64,000 bases of DNA from Liriodendron chinense (lineage: Eukaryota > Streptophyta > Magnoliopsida > Magnoliales > Magnoliaceae). Both the position numbers and the translations under genes were made by a program. The stretch lies in contig ML058342.1 in assembly GCA_003013855.2 (NCBI GenBank), positions 2,355,120 through 2,419,119 on the forward strand. The letters are read 5' to 3'. Shown here in pieces: positions 11,385 through 22,629 of the stretch. A model generated the notes under the pieces. That model saw nothing but the letters and a program-made list of their open reading frames with translations. It made no database searches and was not told the origin of the DNA. Positions within the stretch are counted from its first letter, which is position 1. The number at the start of each line of letters is the position of its first letter.

Positions 11385-11784
11385 GATCTATGATCAAATG
11401 CTGATGACCGATGATGAACAACGATCAAATGCTGATGGACGGTGATGATCGATGAATAATTGCAGTTAGAGAGAAGATCAACAATAGGAAATAAGCGTTT
11501 TGTGGCGTTGGTCGATGGATCGCCGCTGGCAGCCTGTTTCTATCCTCAAGTGCAGTTTTTCTTAAACAGTTATTCTTAATTTTGTTGTGTTTTCGTAACA
11601 CATCACTATGGTATTTATATCCTCGTAGGATACTACACTGTTGAGATTTTCACCCGTTGCCTAGGAGAAGCTAATCTCTTTTCGATAGTTCTCCTGCACG
11701 ACCAGCTGTGTGGGAGACTCATTCAACTATTATTTACCGGATAAGAGAAAAAGGGGCCACATGGCAATACCATGTGTGCCAACA
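11381..11784 (-). repeat. Ty1/copia LTR, minus orientation
   Basis: Read on the minus strand it opens at 11784 with TGTTGGCACACATGG, directly after the polypurine tract CAGTGGGAGA (plus 11785-11794), the usual copia arrangement. The other end is taken as about 11381 where hAT transposase homology stops; that end is uncertain by about 10 bases. Confidence 0.7.
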
Positions 11785-12245
11785 TCTCCCACTGGACATT
11801 GTGGTCATTTTCTTTTCTACTTTTATACTCTCATTTACTAATCATGAGATTAGTCTATTGGTTAATTTACCTGAACAAATACAATATTTTGTCCATTTGA
11901 TATTTACAAGACATGATTTGATACTAACCCATCATTTTTATCCTGCGGTATTAGGATCTTTTTCCATCATCCGTGGCTGTCAATGGTTACTGTATTTATC
12001 CTCCGGTAGGAGGATATTTTTCATCATCTGTGGCTATAGTGGCTAACTCATTTAATTCAGCCTATTATTATTCAACTTTTAAACCCATAGCAAATACATG
12101 TCTTCTAAAATCTTCATTAATCACATCTTTTGTTAATGTGTCTGCTATCATTTCGTTGGGTGATATGAAATTCACAATTATTTTGTTCTTTTGGAGAACA
12201 TCGTATATATAACGATATTGCATTTCAATATGCTTACCTTTCGAT
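11785..12245 (-). pseudogene. Copia RNase H C-terminus and 3' end
   Basis: Minus-strand translation of about 12071-12245 gives KHIEMQYRYIYDVLQ, then NEMIADTLTKDV and a stop, the standard end of a copia RNase H. Between it and the LTR is non-coding 3' DNA. The element continues on the wrong strand at 12250, so it has been rearranged. Confidence 0.85.
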
Positions 12246-12249
12246 ATTG

Positions 12250-12395
12250 CAGATGTGTGTGCTCAATCAAGGAACTAAAAATTATATGTTTATGGAAATG
12301 ATCACTTGTTAGTTAAAGGCTATGGTAATGCAGATTTTGGTGGAGATATAGATGATAGAAAATCAATCACAGGGTACATATTCTGTATCCACGCT
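12250..12395 (+). pseudogene. Copia RNase H fragment, inverted relative to its neighbour
   Basis: Plus-strand translation gives LVKGYGNADFGGDIDDRKS then ITGYIF, the block normally found about 60 residues upstream of the KHIE segment. Here it lies on the opposite strand from that segment, abutting it at about 12241-12250. A MITE truncates it at about 12390. Confidence 0.8.
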
Positions 12396-12782
12396 ATCGA
12401 TCCGTTATTTCAAATCATTTTAGGGTATTATACCAAAAATAAAGTAGATCCAATTATCAGGTAGACCATACCATAAGAAACATTGGTGATTGACCATTAA
12501 TGGGCCACAAAAGTCTTGGATCAAGATGATATTTGTTTTTCCCCTTCATCTAGGCTTATGTGACCTTGTCAACAGATTGGATGGCAAATAAACACTACGG
12601 AAACATTAAGATGTGCCCTAAGAAGTTTTTGATGGTAGAATGTTCAATAACCACTGTTCCTATGGTATGATCAATCTAAGATTTGGCTCTGCTTCATTTT
12701 TAGGATTATACCTAAAATGAGCTTTCAAAATGGATGGATGGTGTGGATGTAAGTCAAATACATCACAATGGGCCCCACAAGG
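12389..12782. mobile_element. MULE MITE copy E, left end truncated
   Basis: Begins inside the family at TCCACGCTATCGATCCG and runs through the hinge to ATGGATGGTGTGGATG... CATCACAATGGGCCCCAC. The left GGGCCC end is missing at the copia junction. Confidence 0.75.
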
Positions 12783-12859
12783 GACCACTAAGGATCCACC
12801 CAAACCGCGCTCGAAACTAGATCAAGGATTCACCCAAACGCGCGCGACTAAACAATGAT

Positions 12860-13345
12860 GTGGGTGTTACCCTGACTGTGGGCCCCACCATGGTGTGTGT
12901 TGTATCCACACCTTGCATTCATTTGGAGAGATCATTTTCGGGCATGAGTCAAAGAATGAGGCCGATACAAAGCTCAAGTAGACCCCACCATAGAAAACAG
13001 TGGGGATAGTGATGCCCACTGTTGAAGCTTGAAACGATTTCTGGGTGGCCCACCATGATTTTTATTTGAGATCCAACCTGTTCATTAAGTTCATAAAGAT
13101 ACAGACGAAGGTAAAGAACAAATATTAGCTTGATCGAAAACTTCTGTGGCCCCAAAGAAGTTTTTAATGGTAGGCGTTCAATCCCCACTGTTTTATGTGG
13201 TGGAGTCCACTTGAGCTTTGGATTTGCCTCATTTGTTGTCTTACGACCTAAAATCATCTTTCCAATTGGATGGACGACATGGATATATAATACATTCATC
13301 AAGGTGGGCCCCATTTCAAGGGCCGGATCGTCTTTTGTGTAGCCG
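12860..13345. mobile_element. MULE MITE copy F
   Basis: Runs from CTGACTGTGGGCCCCACCAT to CATCAAGGTGGGCCCCATTTC with a clear palindromic body: AAAGCTCAAGTAGACC on the left reappears reversed as GTCCACTTGAGCTTT on the right, and CAGTGGGGAT appears in both halves. Confidence 0.8.
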
Positions 13346-13377
13346 GGTCACATCGAATCTACTCTCCCTTAAATTAA

Positions 13378-13737
13378 GGGGCGCGGGTTAGGTGTTACTC
13401 GATAAATGCTTAGTGGGTGTTAACCTTACTGTAGGGCCCACATTGATGATATGCTGTGTATCCAATCCATCCATTCATTTTTCTAGCCCATTTTAGGACA
13501 TGGTCCCAAATGTTAAGAACATCCAAATCTCAGGTGGACCACACCACGTGAAATAGTGACGATTAAACTCCCATCGTTAAAAACTTCCCAAGGCCCACCC
13601 AAGATTTGAACCTACTTATGTTTTGGGATAACACCCTTAAATGATCGGAAAAAATAGACGAGCAGCGTGGATATGAAACACATTCATCAAGATGGGCCCC
13701 ACACAGTAAGGTTAACATCCACTAAGCTAATCCACTC
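13378..13737. mobile_element. MULE MITE copy G, 9-bp TSD with one mismatch
   Basis: Outer ends GGGGCGCGGGTTAGG and CTAATCCACTC are related inverted repeats, with an inner inverted repeat GCTTAGTGGGTGTTAACC. It is flanked by TTAAATTAA (13369-13377) and TTAATTTAA (13738-13746), 8 of 9 matching. The internal body is shortened (360 bp). Confidence 0.78.
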
Positions 13738-13799
13738 TTAATTTAAAAGAAAGATAGAGTTCGAGAATCGAAAGACTCTCTTCTCTTCTCTGTTATAGA

Positions 13800-14325
13800 T
13801 AGCCAACCAACCCAATTTTTTGCCGGGAAATCACAACCCAAATTTCTCAAAAATCTCTCCAGATTTTTTTTTTTTGGCAAATCCCAACCTAATTCTCATA
13901 TTAATCGAGGGAAATTTGGTTTCCTTCCGAAATAATTATCTACGAAGAGAAAAAAAAAGGGTTTTAGGGATTTTCTTACTTGATCCGGCGATGTCAACCA
14001 CGACCCACTAGATCTAGTCGAAAGCGACTCCCTCGGGAAGTTCACAAAGGTAAGATGAATTTTTCTATAGTTTTTTTTTCTATATTTTTTGAATTTGCGT
14101 ATAAAATCAAGTTAAAATTCGCAATATCAGGGATTATCGTGCGATATATCCCCGATATCTCCGATATCTCATGATATTTTGCAATATCATTCAATATATT
14201 ACACGATACACAGAAGTTTGTCAATTTTTTTAGTCTTTTTTCCGAATTTCTGGGGGTTCGTATCGCTGGACCGTGATACTGATAATATTGGCCAATGGTA
14301 TTGATATTGCGAACATTGCACACAA
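13800..14325. mobile_element. hAT-like remnant with CGATAT motifs
   Basis: The right end (GGTATTGATATTGCGAACATTGCA) resembles the CAGTGTTCGCATTGTCGG end of the hAT at 6310-9229, and the body has the same type of repeated CCGATATC/GATATTT motifs (14105-14200). A matching left end was not located, so the left limit is approximate. Confidence 0.5.
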
Positions 14326-14329
14326 CTAT

Positions 14330-15019
14330 ATCAAACCCGAGCACCAAATCACACCCAATCTAAGAATAGAGATTCTTCCATCTGAAAAGAGAGTTAAATC
14401 AATGTAATAACCATCGAATAATCAAAGCTCTCTAGTATGATGGCCTAGATCACACACTCCACTTATGAAGAACATGCACTTGCCAAACCCTAGAGAAGGG
14501 TTGATACCCAAGGCTTGTAGAGAAGAAAAATGCTCCAAAAATTGCTGGACATTCTCTTTATTGAGTTTTATATGGCAGAAAACAAAGAGAATGCTTGACA
14601 CTAATTTGGGCCATATATTAAAGCATAATCTATGAGCTAGATGTTATAATCTCAGCCCTATAATATTAATTTAAAGGAAAAAGACTAAAATATCCCCATC
14701 TACTTAAGTGAGGCATAAGAAAAGCAAATATAAACCAAAATTCATCTAAAAATAAGATAAAGTTCGTAACTTGAGGTAAATGCCACCAAATGACCATTTT
14801 GTGAACTCAAAATTGTACCATGGGTGCCACAATAGGTGGCCCATTGATGGATCTATGGATTTGGCCCCTCATGAAAGATTGTTGGGCCCCCTTCCACGCT
14901 ATGAACTATCCAAAAACTTCTCAGCAAGCATATCGGCCCGATCCATCAGCATTTGGTTGTCCACGTCCTTATCATCCCCCTCGTGTTGGGAAGGACTCGA
15001 CATCAAATTTGATTCGTGA
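14330..15019 (-). repeat. 3' non-coding/LTR region of a minus-strand gypsy element
   Basis: This stretch follows the integrase tail at 15020-15365 on the minus strand and contains no ORF of note. By position it should hold the 3' untranslated part and LTR. I could not fix the LTR ends. Confidence 0.4.
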
Positions 15020-15365
15020 TCCGTTGCCCTTTATGGCGTGAGATAAGCAACATTGAACACATTAGAAGTGTTCCCTCCACGTGGTAGCTCAATGTGATAG
15101 GTGTTGTTATTAATCCACTTCATGATCTTACACGAGTTATTATTATTATTTTTTTCTTGAACTTGTTGTATGTGCCTGCCACAAATCTTTCTTTCCACAT
15201 GTACCCACACTAGATCTTTCTCTTCAAAAACAACCTTTTGACGTCATCTATCTGTGGCTTGCTTGTAACTTGCTTCAATCTACTTGCTAACTTGTTCGTG
15301 CACTTGTCGAATATGTGCCATCAACTCATCAATATCATCGAGCACCTTAGTCATGATGGGTACCG
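15020..15365 (-). pseudogene. Ty3/gypsy integrase C-terminal remnant
   Basis: Minus-strand translation reads IDELMAHIRQVHEQVSK... YKQATDR... VFEEKDLVWVHV... NNTYHIELPRG and ends NVFNVAYLTP. This is the standard tail of gypsy polyproteins after the integrase core (compare NAYVVDIP at about 2272-2295 of the first element). Stops and small indels break it. Upstream pol is missing. Confidence 0.82.
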
Positions 15366-15504
15366 GTATAAGATCGTCCATGTTCGAAGGGAAAAATCTT
15401 GAATTCCTTATTTTCTTTCTTTGAATAGATGGAGATTTCGGCCACAAATCTTCAAAAAATCCCGATGATTTGGGTATGGGGGAGAGATTTTAGGGATTTT
15501 AGGG
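15366..15504. other. Short unassigned stretch
   Basis: Between the gypsy integrase tail and the MITE array. It contains no recognisable gene; a hAT-like AAATCTTCAAAAAATCCCGA stretch may be TE debris. Confidence 0.3.
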
Positions 15505-16985
15505 GCAGCATCGTCGGGGTTGGATCAAGCTGATTTTTGTTTTATCCCTTAATCCAGTTTTATGTGACATTATCAACAATTTTGATGGAAAATAAATGTT
15601 ACAGAAACCGTACGGTGGGCCCCAGAAAGTTTTTAATGGTAGGATGTTCAATCACCACTGTTTTGTATAGTATGGTATACCTGAGATTTGGATATTTTTC
15701 ATTTTTGGGATGATCTCCTAAAATGACATGGAAAAATAGATGGACAGCGTGGATATAGAATACATACATCAAGGTGGGCCGCACCGTCTTGGGTGAGGCC
15801 GGGGTCTCACCTAATCTGCTCCCTTTTTTAAGGAGAGCGGATTAGATGCTGTCCCCGACCTCACCCAATATGGTGCGGCCCTTACCATGGGGCCCACATT
15901 GATGTATATATTCTATATCTACGTTGTCCATACGTTTTGACAGAACATTTTAGGGAATGATTCAAAAAATGAAGTAGATCCATTCTCAGATGGACCACAC
16001 CATAGGAAACAGTGGTGATTGGCCATTAATGGGTCACAAAAGTTTTGGATCAAGCTGATTTTTGTTTTATCCCTTAATCCGGTTTTATGTGGCCTTATCA
16101 ACAGTTTGGATGGAAAATAAACATTATGGAAACCTTACGGTGGGCCCTAGGAAGTTTTTAATGGTAGGATGTTCAATCACCACTGTTTCGTATAGTATGG
16201 TACACTTGAGATTTGGATATTTTTCATTTTTGGGATTATCTCCTAAAATGATATGGAAAAATAGATGGATGGTGTGGATATAGAATACATGCATCAAGGT
16301 GGGGCCCACGGTAAGGGCCGCACCGTCTTGGGTGAGGCCGGGGTCTCACCTAATCCGCTCCCGGCCTCACCCAAGATGGTGCGGCCCTTACCATGGGGCC
16401 CACGTTGATGTATATATTCTATATCTCCGCTGTCCGTATGTTTTGATAGATCATTTTAGGGAATGATACAAAAAACGAAGTAGATCCAATTCTCAGATGG
16501 ACCACACCATAGGAAACGGTGGTGATTGACCATTAATGGGTCACAAAAGTTTTGGATCAAGCTGATTTTTGTTTAATCCCTTAATCCAATTTTATGTGAC
16601 CTTATCAACAGTTTGGATGGAAAATAAACATTATGGAAACCTTACTGTGGGCCCCAGGAAGTTTTTAATAGTAGGATATTCAATCACCACTGTTACGTAT
16701 AGTATGGTACACTTGAGATTTGGATATTTTTGATTTTTGGGATTATCTCCTAAAATGATATGGAAAAATAGATGGACGGTGTGGATATAAAATACATACA
16801 TTAAGGTGGGGCCCATGGTAAGGGCCGCACCGCCTTGGGTGAGGCCGGGGTCTCACCTAATCCGCTCCCTTTTTTAAGGAGAGCGAATTAGATGCGTCCC
16901 CGGCCTCACCCAATATGGTGCAGCCCTTACCATGGGGCCCGCATTGATGTATATATTCTATATCTACGCTGTCCATACGTTTATT
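15505..16985. repeat. Head-to-tail array of MULE MITEs (four units, outer two partial)
   Basis: Unit H (15505-15831) has only the right half. Unit I (15832-16347) and unit J (16348-16870) are nearly complete. Unit K (16871-16982) has only the left end. Units share ends of the type GGAGCGGATTAGGTGAGACC with GGTGCGGCCCTTACC, and internal blocks such as GGATCAAGCTGATTTTTG and TGGAAAAATAGATGGA. Both the H/I and J/K junctions read CTCCCTTTTTTAAGGAGAGCG, whereas I/J lacks that spacer. This points to local tandem duplication rather than separate insertions. Confidence 0.88.
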
Positions 16986-17199
16986 GCAAGCTTGTTTGAT
17001 TCCCATATACCTCTCCTGATTTTGATATCTATTTTTTCTTGCTATGGCCCAATCCTAATCAAATTGTACGAGACACACTACTGCCATTGGTCAAATAGTT
17101 ATCTTTTGATGCAGTCCATCATGATACCCTTCCCACACTACTAATTGTTATCTGAAATAACTCCAGTGAGCATTTTTCCCTTAGAAACCTTTATCGTAA

Positions 17200-17684
17200 C
17201 TCTAGATCAACTATCTCAATGGAATCGTGAAGAATCCTTTCTACAAGGAGAAAAATGAGAAGACAGAATGACGAACTTGGAAAACTGTGGTTTGGATTGT
17301 GATTTGGCAATCCAAATACCTCAAACATTCACAAGTGAAGAAATACTCTAAAAATTCTTTCAAATTTCTTTGGCAAAGCAAAGACTAAGTGTAAATAAAA
17401 ATTACATGCCTTTTATAGACTCAAAATAATCAAATGTCTTTTATAGACTCAAAATAATCAATTCCAACAAATTCCCAAATAACCCAAGCGTAACCAAACT
17501 AAATATGTGATTAGTCTCTAATCACAACTAATTCTCAACTGACCAAATCTAACTCTAACAACCCTTTTAGCTCTTTAACTAACAAGAAACAATCAAACCA
17601 ACAATAAAAAATGAAACTACAGAAAAGCCTCCCAAACCGAAAATTATAGAATTGCCCAAAGTAATATTCTTTACATCGTCAACA
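17200..17684 (-). repeat. Gypsy LTR family 2, copy 1 (minus)
   Basis: On the minus strand it starts at 17684 with TGTTGACGATGTAAAG and matches the LTRs at 18112 and 22630-23002 (shared blocks include TTTGGCAATCCAAA and AATTACATGCCTTTT on the plus strand). Upstream sequence (minus; 17685-17760) matches the pre-LTR DNA of the other two. The lower end is approximate. Confidence 0.75.
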
Positions 17685-18111
17685 TCCTTGATGGCCTACT
17701 TGATCTCTTCATTTCGCCTTTGTTTGATTCCAAGCGCTACGAAAAAGTTGAGGCCAATGCGCATGAATCAAATTCCCTTGGGGAAAACTAGTTCTTGATT
17801 TCTTGTTGTCTTCACTCGTAGAGTTGCCACGGTATGAGATGTTTAATGTTGAATGCAATTGCGGGTGGATGTGAATTAAGAAATGGAGGTGTTCCATGAG
17901 GGCTTTGCCATCCTCCTGGATCAAACACAAGTTTTAACCTCTGAAAACATGTTTCCAAATGGGTTGTGGTTGGCCCATTGACAAAGTTGAATGGTGAGAT
18001 GTAATCTCTGGTTGATAATCGATCTCATGCAGGTGCACTGGCCTCAATTTTTTCTTATCCATTGGAATTAAAATAAAAATCAAATGTTGATGTCAAGTGG
18101 GCCATTAAGGG
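17685..18111. repeat. Spacer between two opposed gypsy LTRs
   Basis: Both edges are homologous to element DNA just upstream of family-2 LTRs: GGCCATCAAGGA next to the minus LTR and GGCCATTAAGGG next to the plus LTR. The middle has no recognisable coding sequence. Confidence 0.6.
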
Positions 18112-18512
18112 TGTTGATGATGTAGTAAAATTTTTGGGCAACTTTGTACTTTTGGGTTTGGTGGGGTATTTCTGCAACTTACTTTTTTTGTTATTGGTTT
18201 GGTTCTTAGTTGTTAGTTAGGGAGTTATAAAGGTTGTTAAAGTTAGCTTTGGTTTGTTGAGGGTTGTTTTTTATTTAATAATTAATTACCATGATTAGTC
18301 AGGTAAGTCTAGAAAGGCATATAATTTTTTATTTGTACTTAGTTTTGGACTTTGTAAGTTGAGAGGATTTCTTCTGTGTGAGAGTGCTCAAATTATCAAA
18401 TCACAATTCAACCGCATTTCCCCCAAGTTCCCCATCATTTATCTTCTCCTTTTCTCCTTGTAAGGAAGAATTCTTTGTATTCTCTCGAGATCGTCAATCC
18501 GAAGTTTTGCTA
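18112..18512 (+). repeat. Gypsy LTR family 2, copy 2 (plus)
   Basis: Starts TGTTGATGATGTAGTAA and matches the reverse complement of 22630-23002. It is followed at 18514 by TGGTATTAG, close to a tRNA-Met primer site, and then by gag remnants from about 18770, which is what a 5' LTR would show. The exact end (18496 to 18512) is uncertain. Confidence 0.72.
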
Positions 18513-18769
18513 AGTGGTATTAGTCCATTAGAGCAGGATTTCGACATAAATCTTTGTTTGGGCTCTTTGACAAGAGTGGAGACTTCGTAGAAGTGGTGTT
18601 CATGGTTCGAGTGATGACTGTCTATCATTTGCGGACGTGAGAAGAGCATTTGTGTAGCACGGTGTGTTGTGGCGTGCATGTTTGGAATCCCGAAGAATCT
18701 TGAGGAGTGCAAGGTTTCTTGCGATGGCATCTTGCAAGAGGGGGCATAAGCACATAATAGCGTAAGAGG

Positions 18770-20017
18770 AGGTTAAGGTAGATCCCTCATGATGCGGAAA
18801 TTGTGTCTCTCCATCAACAACTTGAGCCTAAAGATGCAAAAATCAAGCATCTGCGGTGAAAAATCGTGACCATGTCTCAACGTGAAGTGTTGTAAGAATG
18901 CCACGTGCGGAGTAAAACATTGTTTTGCGGAAGTGCATATTCGAAAATGTTGGATGATCCAGACTCTTTTTCTCACCATCGCATGCCTTTGCGTGGGTGT
19001 ATGGGAGGGAAGATTGAAGGGAAGCATGGCGGAATGAAGATCGTTGTTTTAATTTTAGCATCAAGATTGAGATTCCGGAGTTCCATGGAGGACTTCATTC
19101 CGACAATGTTGTCAACTGTCTCGATGAGGTCGAGCGAGTGCTTGATTTCAACCAGGTGCCAGAAGATTGGTGTGTGAAATTGGGGACATTCTGATTCAAC
19201 GGCTGCGCGTTGGTGTGGTGGGAATGAACTCACCGTGCTCGGAAGTGTCAAGTGTGAACCAATATCTCGACGTGGTCGAAGTTACAACTTTTGATGATCA
19301 AAGAGTTCTCTCTATTTGACTCCTTGCAACCCTTGTGCTGGGCTCCATATCATATTGCTATACTTCTTGTAGGAGTTTGCAACCAGTCCAAGTTGGATTT
19401 ACATCTGGCAAAGGTGGGTTCTTACATCGACAAGGGTGGCGGCCAAGACATCCAGCTTCTTACAAGATTGACCATTTGGGTTTCATAAGAAGTCCGTGTA
19501 CTATATAGCATTGGGGGGCCATTGGTGGAGGAATATGCTGAATTTTTGAAGGTCTGTAGTTGCTTTGTTGAGCTGGTTTATCGTTTTTACGTTGATGGCA
19601 AAGATGATGGAAGTAGCTAAGAGGATGAATATAGCCCTTCATCCGTTTCAGGTCTTAACAAGTTCTTGATCAAGAAATAACATGGGATATTTGTTTTAGA
19701 GGATTGAATATTGGCACGGGCCCCATTCACAGTGGGATATTCGCACACATGCATGACACTGTTTGTGATTTGGTTTCTAATGGGGAATCTTATGGTGGGT
19801 GATCATGCCCAAGTTTCAATGATGAGATGGTCAAGTCTCTAGACATTGTTGAAGCGACGACCCTGAGCCAATAGAATCTTAACATGTTCTAAGCGATTTA
19901 ACTAAACTATGGCGTGGAGCCGGTAGAACCTTACAACACCATAGGCGACACGATCCTTAATGTAGTGCTAGACGAGTTTCCTAGCATATTGGGTGAGCTG
20001 AGCATTCCCAAGAAAGC
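18770..20017 (+). pseudogene. Gypsy family 2 gag and pre-RT remnant
   Basis: Plus-strand reading near 19050-19240 gives IKIEIPEFHGGLHSDNV, then CLDEVERVLDFNQVPEDWCV and ALVWWE, the retrotransposon gag core (KIPEFxG... VERVF... AxxWWE). Further on, ILNVVLDEFPSILGELSIP near 19958-20008 fits the linker just before gypsy RT. Many stops and frameshifts occur; no intact RT follows. A solo LTR interrupts it at 20018 and the same element resumes at 20892. Confidence 0.75.
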
Positions 20018-20891
20018 TGATGCAGGGGCATGCGATGACCTAACCCTAGATGCGTGTATATTCAGTTGGAAGATATTCCAGTAAGAAAATTAACAACTAA
20101 CTATTTTCGCTCAAAAGGAAACTAACGAATATCAATATGGAGATGAGATCTGTCCGTCCGGATCATGCCCCTCAGCATAAGAATCACGTAAATTGTAAAA
20201 TAGGGAGGATATAGGAATATGAGGATATCTCAGATCTAGCATAGACCAGTCCACAATTAAGTTTGGATTCGGTTCCTATGGCTAGGTATCCCTCTTTTCC
20301 GATCGAAACAAAATAGGTAGATTAGGGAAAGAACGAATGTGATGGGGAAGGAACATGTTCGAGATGAAGGATAACACAGGTGATAGAAATAGAAAATCGT
20401 ACCTTTCCTACACCTCGAAGAAATTGAGACGAGAAAAATATGGAAACTGGGGTGGAATCCTCAACACCCGAGGGCTAATCCTGAAACCCTAATTTCTTGA
20501 AATAAGAGGAAGAAAAACAGCTGAAATTTGTAATCATTCAATAATTTCGAAATATGGTTTCTTACAGTATATATAAGCTACAAAAATAAAAAGTCCACAC
20601 TAAAGTGCCTAAAAAGAAAAAAAACATAAAAACGCCTAAACTAAATAACGTCACTAAAATGCCTAGAAATAAGGAAATAAACAGAAAAACGCGTAAAAGT
20701 AAATCCGCTCCATGGTCTGGCGGTCATGATGCTCCTGTGCGATCCTACAGCTCGCGTACTCGTAACGCGTCAAAAAAATGGGTCCAATGAGCACAGCGTC
20801 CATCCACATTAGCTCGTTTGCTCCAACACTCGATCTACGATGTCGTTGCCTCTGGTACACTCTAAAGGGTGCACCACTGATGTCCGCATTA
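20018..20891 (-). repeat. Solo LTR of the chromovirus family, TSD AAAGC
   Basis: Reverse-orientation homologue of 2673-3552 over its full length (874 against 880 bp). It begins TGATGC and ends GCATTA on the plus strand, and is flanked by AAAGC at 20013-20017 and 20892-20896, a perfect 5-bp duplication. No internal retrotransposon DNA lies on either side, so it is a solo LTR formed by LTR-LTR recombination. The TATA box is at 20568-20575. Confidence 0.95.
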
Positions 20892-21289
20892 AAAGCTGAG
20901 CGTCATGACGGAAGTTGAGGCTCTCAAGGAGATGAATCAACCATCTTTGGATCGAGAGTTGTCAATAAACTGAGCTTTAGGCCTAAGAAATGCAAAACTT
21001 TGGATAGGTTTGGCTTGAAGAATTCAAAATGTGGCCGAACCCGCCCTGTTGACAATGCTATTTGCAACCAATATGATTGTGGCATGAGTTCTGTACAAGT
21101 TGCTGTGACAAAGGTCTTATCTTTGTTATAATGGATACATGTCCATTGGCTACAAGCGAGATTTAACCACAAGAGCCAACAGGTGAACACCAAGAGATGC
21201 CTGCTTTTGCCTTGGGCTACATGCATGAATGGTCTCTTAGCCACGTCCTCTTACCTTTACCATTAGAAAAGTGTACATTCTAATGATGT
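20892..21289 (+). repeat. Continuation of gypsy family 2 debris
   Basis: Continues the element interrupted by the solo LTR; the reading frame is poor and I recognise no domain. A plus-strand stretch near 20955-21060 is open but matches nothing I know. Confidence 0.4.
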
Positions 21290-21297
21290 ATTGTGGC

Positions 21298-22079
21298 CAG
21301 TGTTTTAAATATCATACGCTACGTAGCATAGCATAGCTAAATAGCATAAATCCCCTATAGCATACACTATAGGGGTCGTAGCGTACGCTACAACTACGTA
21401 GCGTATTGTGTTTGTAGCGTAAGCTACAATGTATTTTTTTTTATTCTCTCTCAAAAAAATGTATTTTTTATTTTTTTATTTTTTAATTATTGTTTTTTAA
21501 AAATGGTGTAGATGTCACATCATAAAAATAAAAAATAAAAAATAAAAACTGAAAATGTAAAGTCAAAACGAAACCTTTCTATGTTTACTTTTACTTAAAA
21601 TGGTGGTGATCCTTAGTTAAAGTTGGTGTGAAATTCATACACTAAAAAACCTTTAAAACTAAAAAGAAAAAGGGTTTCGAAAGAGGGTTTTCGGAAACCC
21701 CTCTTTACCTCCGGGATTTTTATTTCTTTTCATGCTTGCGAGTTGTGACTTGTGGTTTCAATTAGACATTATTAATTAAAGTGGTTTGCTTAGAAAGTTG
21801 TTGATGCGATAATTATTTGATTATTGATTTTTTTTTTTATAACTTTATATATGTGGATTAGCGTTTGATAAATAATAATTAATAACTTGCTTGAACATGC
21901 TTATACTTGAAAAAAATGAATAATTTGTCAGGCTTTTTTATATTTTTTGCTTTTTTTTCTTACTAATTATCATATTTTTCTTATTTTTAAATTAAAAAAG
22001 AAGAAGTATCATGTAGCTTACGCTACACGCTACAGAGGGTCGAACGTTATGCAACACGCTACCGCTATTTAAAACATTG
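21298..22079. mobile_element. hAT MITE with GTAGCGTA repeats, TSD ATTGTGGC
   Basis: Ends are CAGTGTTTTAAAT and ATTTAAAACATTG, one mismatch in the inverted repeat. ATTGTGGC flanks it at 21290-21297 and 22080-22087, a perfect 8-bp duplication. Subterminal regions are full of TACGCTAC/GTAGCGTA palindromes. It is non-coding and AT-rich inside. Confidence 0.93.
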
Positions 22080-22212
22080 ATTGTGGCAAAACAATCATGA
22101 GCACATGCCATGTTATGCTACATGCTACAGAGGGTTGAATGTTACGCAACACGCTACCGCTATTTAAAACATTGATTGTGGCGAAACAATCATGAGCACA
22201 TGCCATGTTATG
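22023..22212. repeat. 95-bp tandem duplication over the hAT right end
   Basis: 22023-22117 is repeated at 22118-22212 with about seven differences. The unit holds the last 57 bases of the hAT MITE, the right TSD and 38 bases of flank, so it formed after the hAT insertion. Confidence 0.9.
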
Positions 22213-22629
22213 TTAGTTGGGCTGTTAAATTTTGGTTGGAGAATCTTGTGCAGCAAGAATGGTATGATTTATCACTTTAAGTTCAAGGGATGTTGAAGTT
22301 GTTTGGTGGCTTCCTCTTTTTAAAAGGCTCAAGGCCAGCCCTTATTGAGAGGAAGGGGCAATCATTGCGTTGAGATAAACTATATGTTGTCTTTTACCTT
22401 TGTCAATGTTGCAACCATGGCCTACTTTTTGGTAGGTTTGACTTGTGTTTGATTCGGGAAGATGGTGGAGCCCTTTATTTTTTGGCCCTAGGCCACATCC
22501 GTACACCCAAACTCAATGAAGAAACTCCAAAGATATAAGATCCAACTATCACCTCCATTTCTCTGACAATTGCATTCAATAACATATCATGTAGTGGCAA
22601 CTCTACAAGTGGGATGACAACAACAACTT
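22213..22629. other. Unassigned DNA
   Basis: I see no gene. Likely more gypsy family 2 internal debris, since a family-2 LTR follows. Confidence 0.3.

Noticed and set aside
15505..16985. CRISPR-like regular repeats
   Set aside because: Units are about 510 bp palindromic MITEs without unique spacers, in a plant genome.
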